A DNA stretch of 26,467 bases from a virus: the IMG/VR virus record IMGVR_UViG_3300029448_000168, positions 8,583-35,049 of that record; one strand, 5' to 3'. The first letter of the stretch is position 1; every line of letters begins with the position of its first letter. Below the pieces are notes generated by a model. The model was not told the DNA's origin. It did not search any database and saw only the letters and a program-made list of their open reading frames with translations. Positions 26,301 to 26,467 of the stretch are shown here, one piece after another. The position numbers were made by a program, and so were the translations under genes.

Positions 26301-26467
26301 TAAATAACACGCATCTTTTCATGACCCACACGAATACGTGGATCACACCAAATATCAAATCCTTCTTCCTTGGCATCTAAACAGAATGAGACATCCTCAC
26401 CACACATGTCCTGTACATTCCCACTCTCAAAGACTTGCATCTTAGGTGCAAACCATGGATACTCTAG
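26300..26467 (-). CDS. GT2-like glycosyltransferase, C-terminal fragment (runs off the window)
   Basis: Only the last 55 residues are present, beginning LEYPWFAPKMQVFESGNVQD. The segment MCGEDVSFCLDAKEEGFDIW followed by CDPRIRVGH is the typical C-terminal part of GT-A fold, family 2-like glycosyltransferases: a G-E-D acidic motif (the E-D commonly includes the catalytic base), a helix C..A...G, then the W.DP.....GH strand whose histidine often takes part in metal binding. The donor and acceptor cannot be told from this fragment. In T4-like cyanophages such genes occur among structural genes and could decorate virion proteins, host surface or DNA; which one is not decidable here. The gene ends in TAA ten bases before the 45-residue gene and is likely co-transcribed with it. 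Confidence 0.75.
   Translation of the reverse strand, partial: LEYPWFAPKMQVFESGNVQDMCGEDVSFCLDAKEEGFDIWCDPRIRVGHEKMRVI

Noticed and set aside
1-26467. tRNA genes, CRISPR arrays, insertion sequences, host-derived metabolic genes
   Set aside because: None seen: the window is almost filled by the minus-strand structural genes and the short gaps hold no such structures.

Overview
The window is a stretch of late structural genes from a T4-like marine myovirus, most likely a cyanophage infecting Prochlorococcus or Synechococcus (Kyanoviridae-type). A T4-like pelagiphage cannot be excluded from this segment. The reasons are the AT-rich sequence, the near absence of intergenic space, all supported genes on the minus strand, T4 baseplate wedge proteins (gp25, gp6, gp8) in order, and cyanophage-type companions: a DUF4815 structural protein, a giant YHYH-containing structural protein, and a gp13-type neck protein start. 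No tRNA, CRISPR array, insertion sequence or host metabolic gene was found.

In the direction of transcription (right to left) the layout is as follows. (1) Positions 26467-25294: the C-terminus of a GT2-like glycosyltransferase cut by the window edge, a 45-residue very basic protein, a 224-residue protein of unknown function, and a 53-residue acidic protein coupled to it by ATGA. (2) Positions 25246-8425: gp25, gp6, a 4241-residue giant in the slot where T4 has gp7, and an enlarged gp8. (3) Positions 8418-865: a 2517-residue DUF4815 protein in the T4 gp9-gp12 slot. (4) Positions 863-91: three small, overlapping or abutting genes (75, 60 and 128 residues). (5) Position 65 to the left edge: the first 22 residues of a neck protein (gp13-like).

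The order 25-6-[7 slot]-8-[9 to wac slot]-13 matches the T4 wedge and neck gene order. I see no recognisable gp9, gp11, gp12 or fibritin. The window therefore encodes the baseplate wedge core, plus two very large proteins built from short recurring beta-rich modules (HG...GD...YYV..VD, GxGY, SGATA, IDNE...RG) that probably form the periphery of the baseplate and its fibres.

Four sites containing TAAATA on the coding strand lie 20-23 bases before the start codons of the 224-residue gene, gp25, gp8 and the neck gene. They resemble the T4 late promoter TATAAATA and would divide the window into separate late transcription units. Two of them contain the stop codon of the gene before. No gene-free stretch exceeds about 50 bases.
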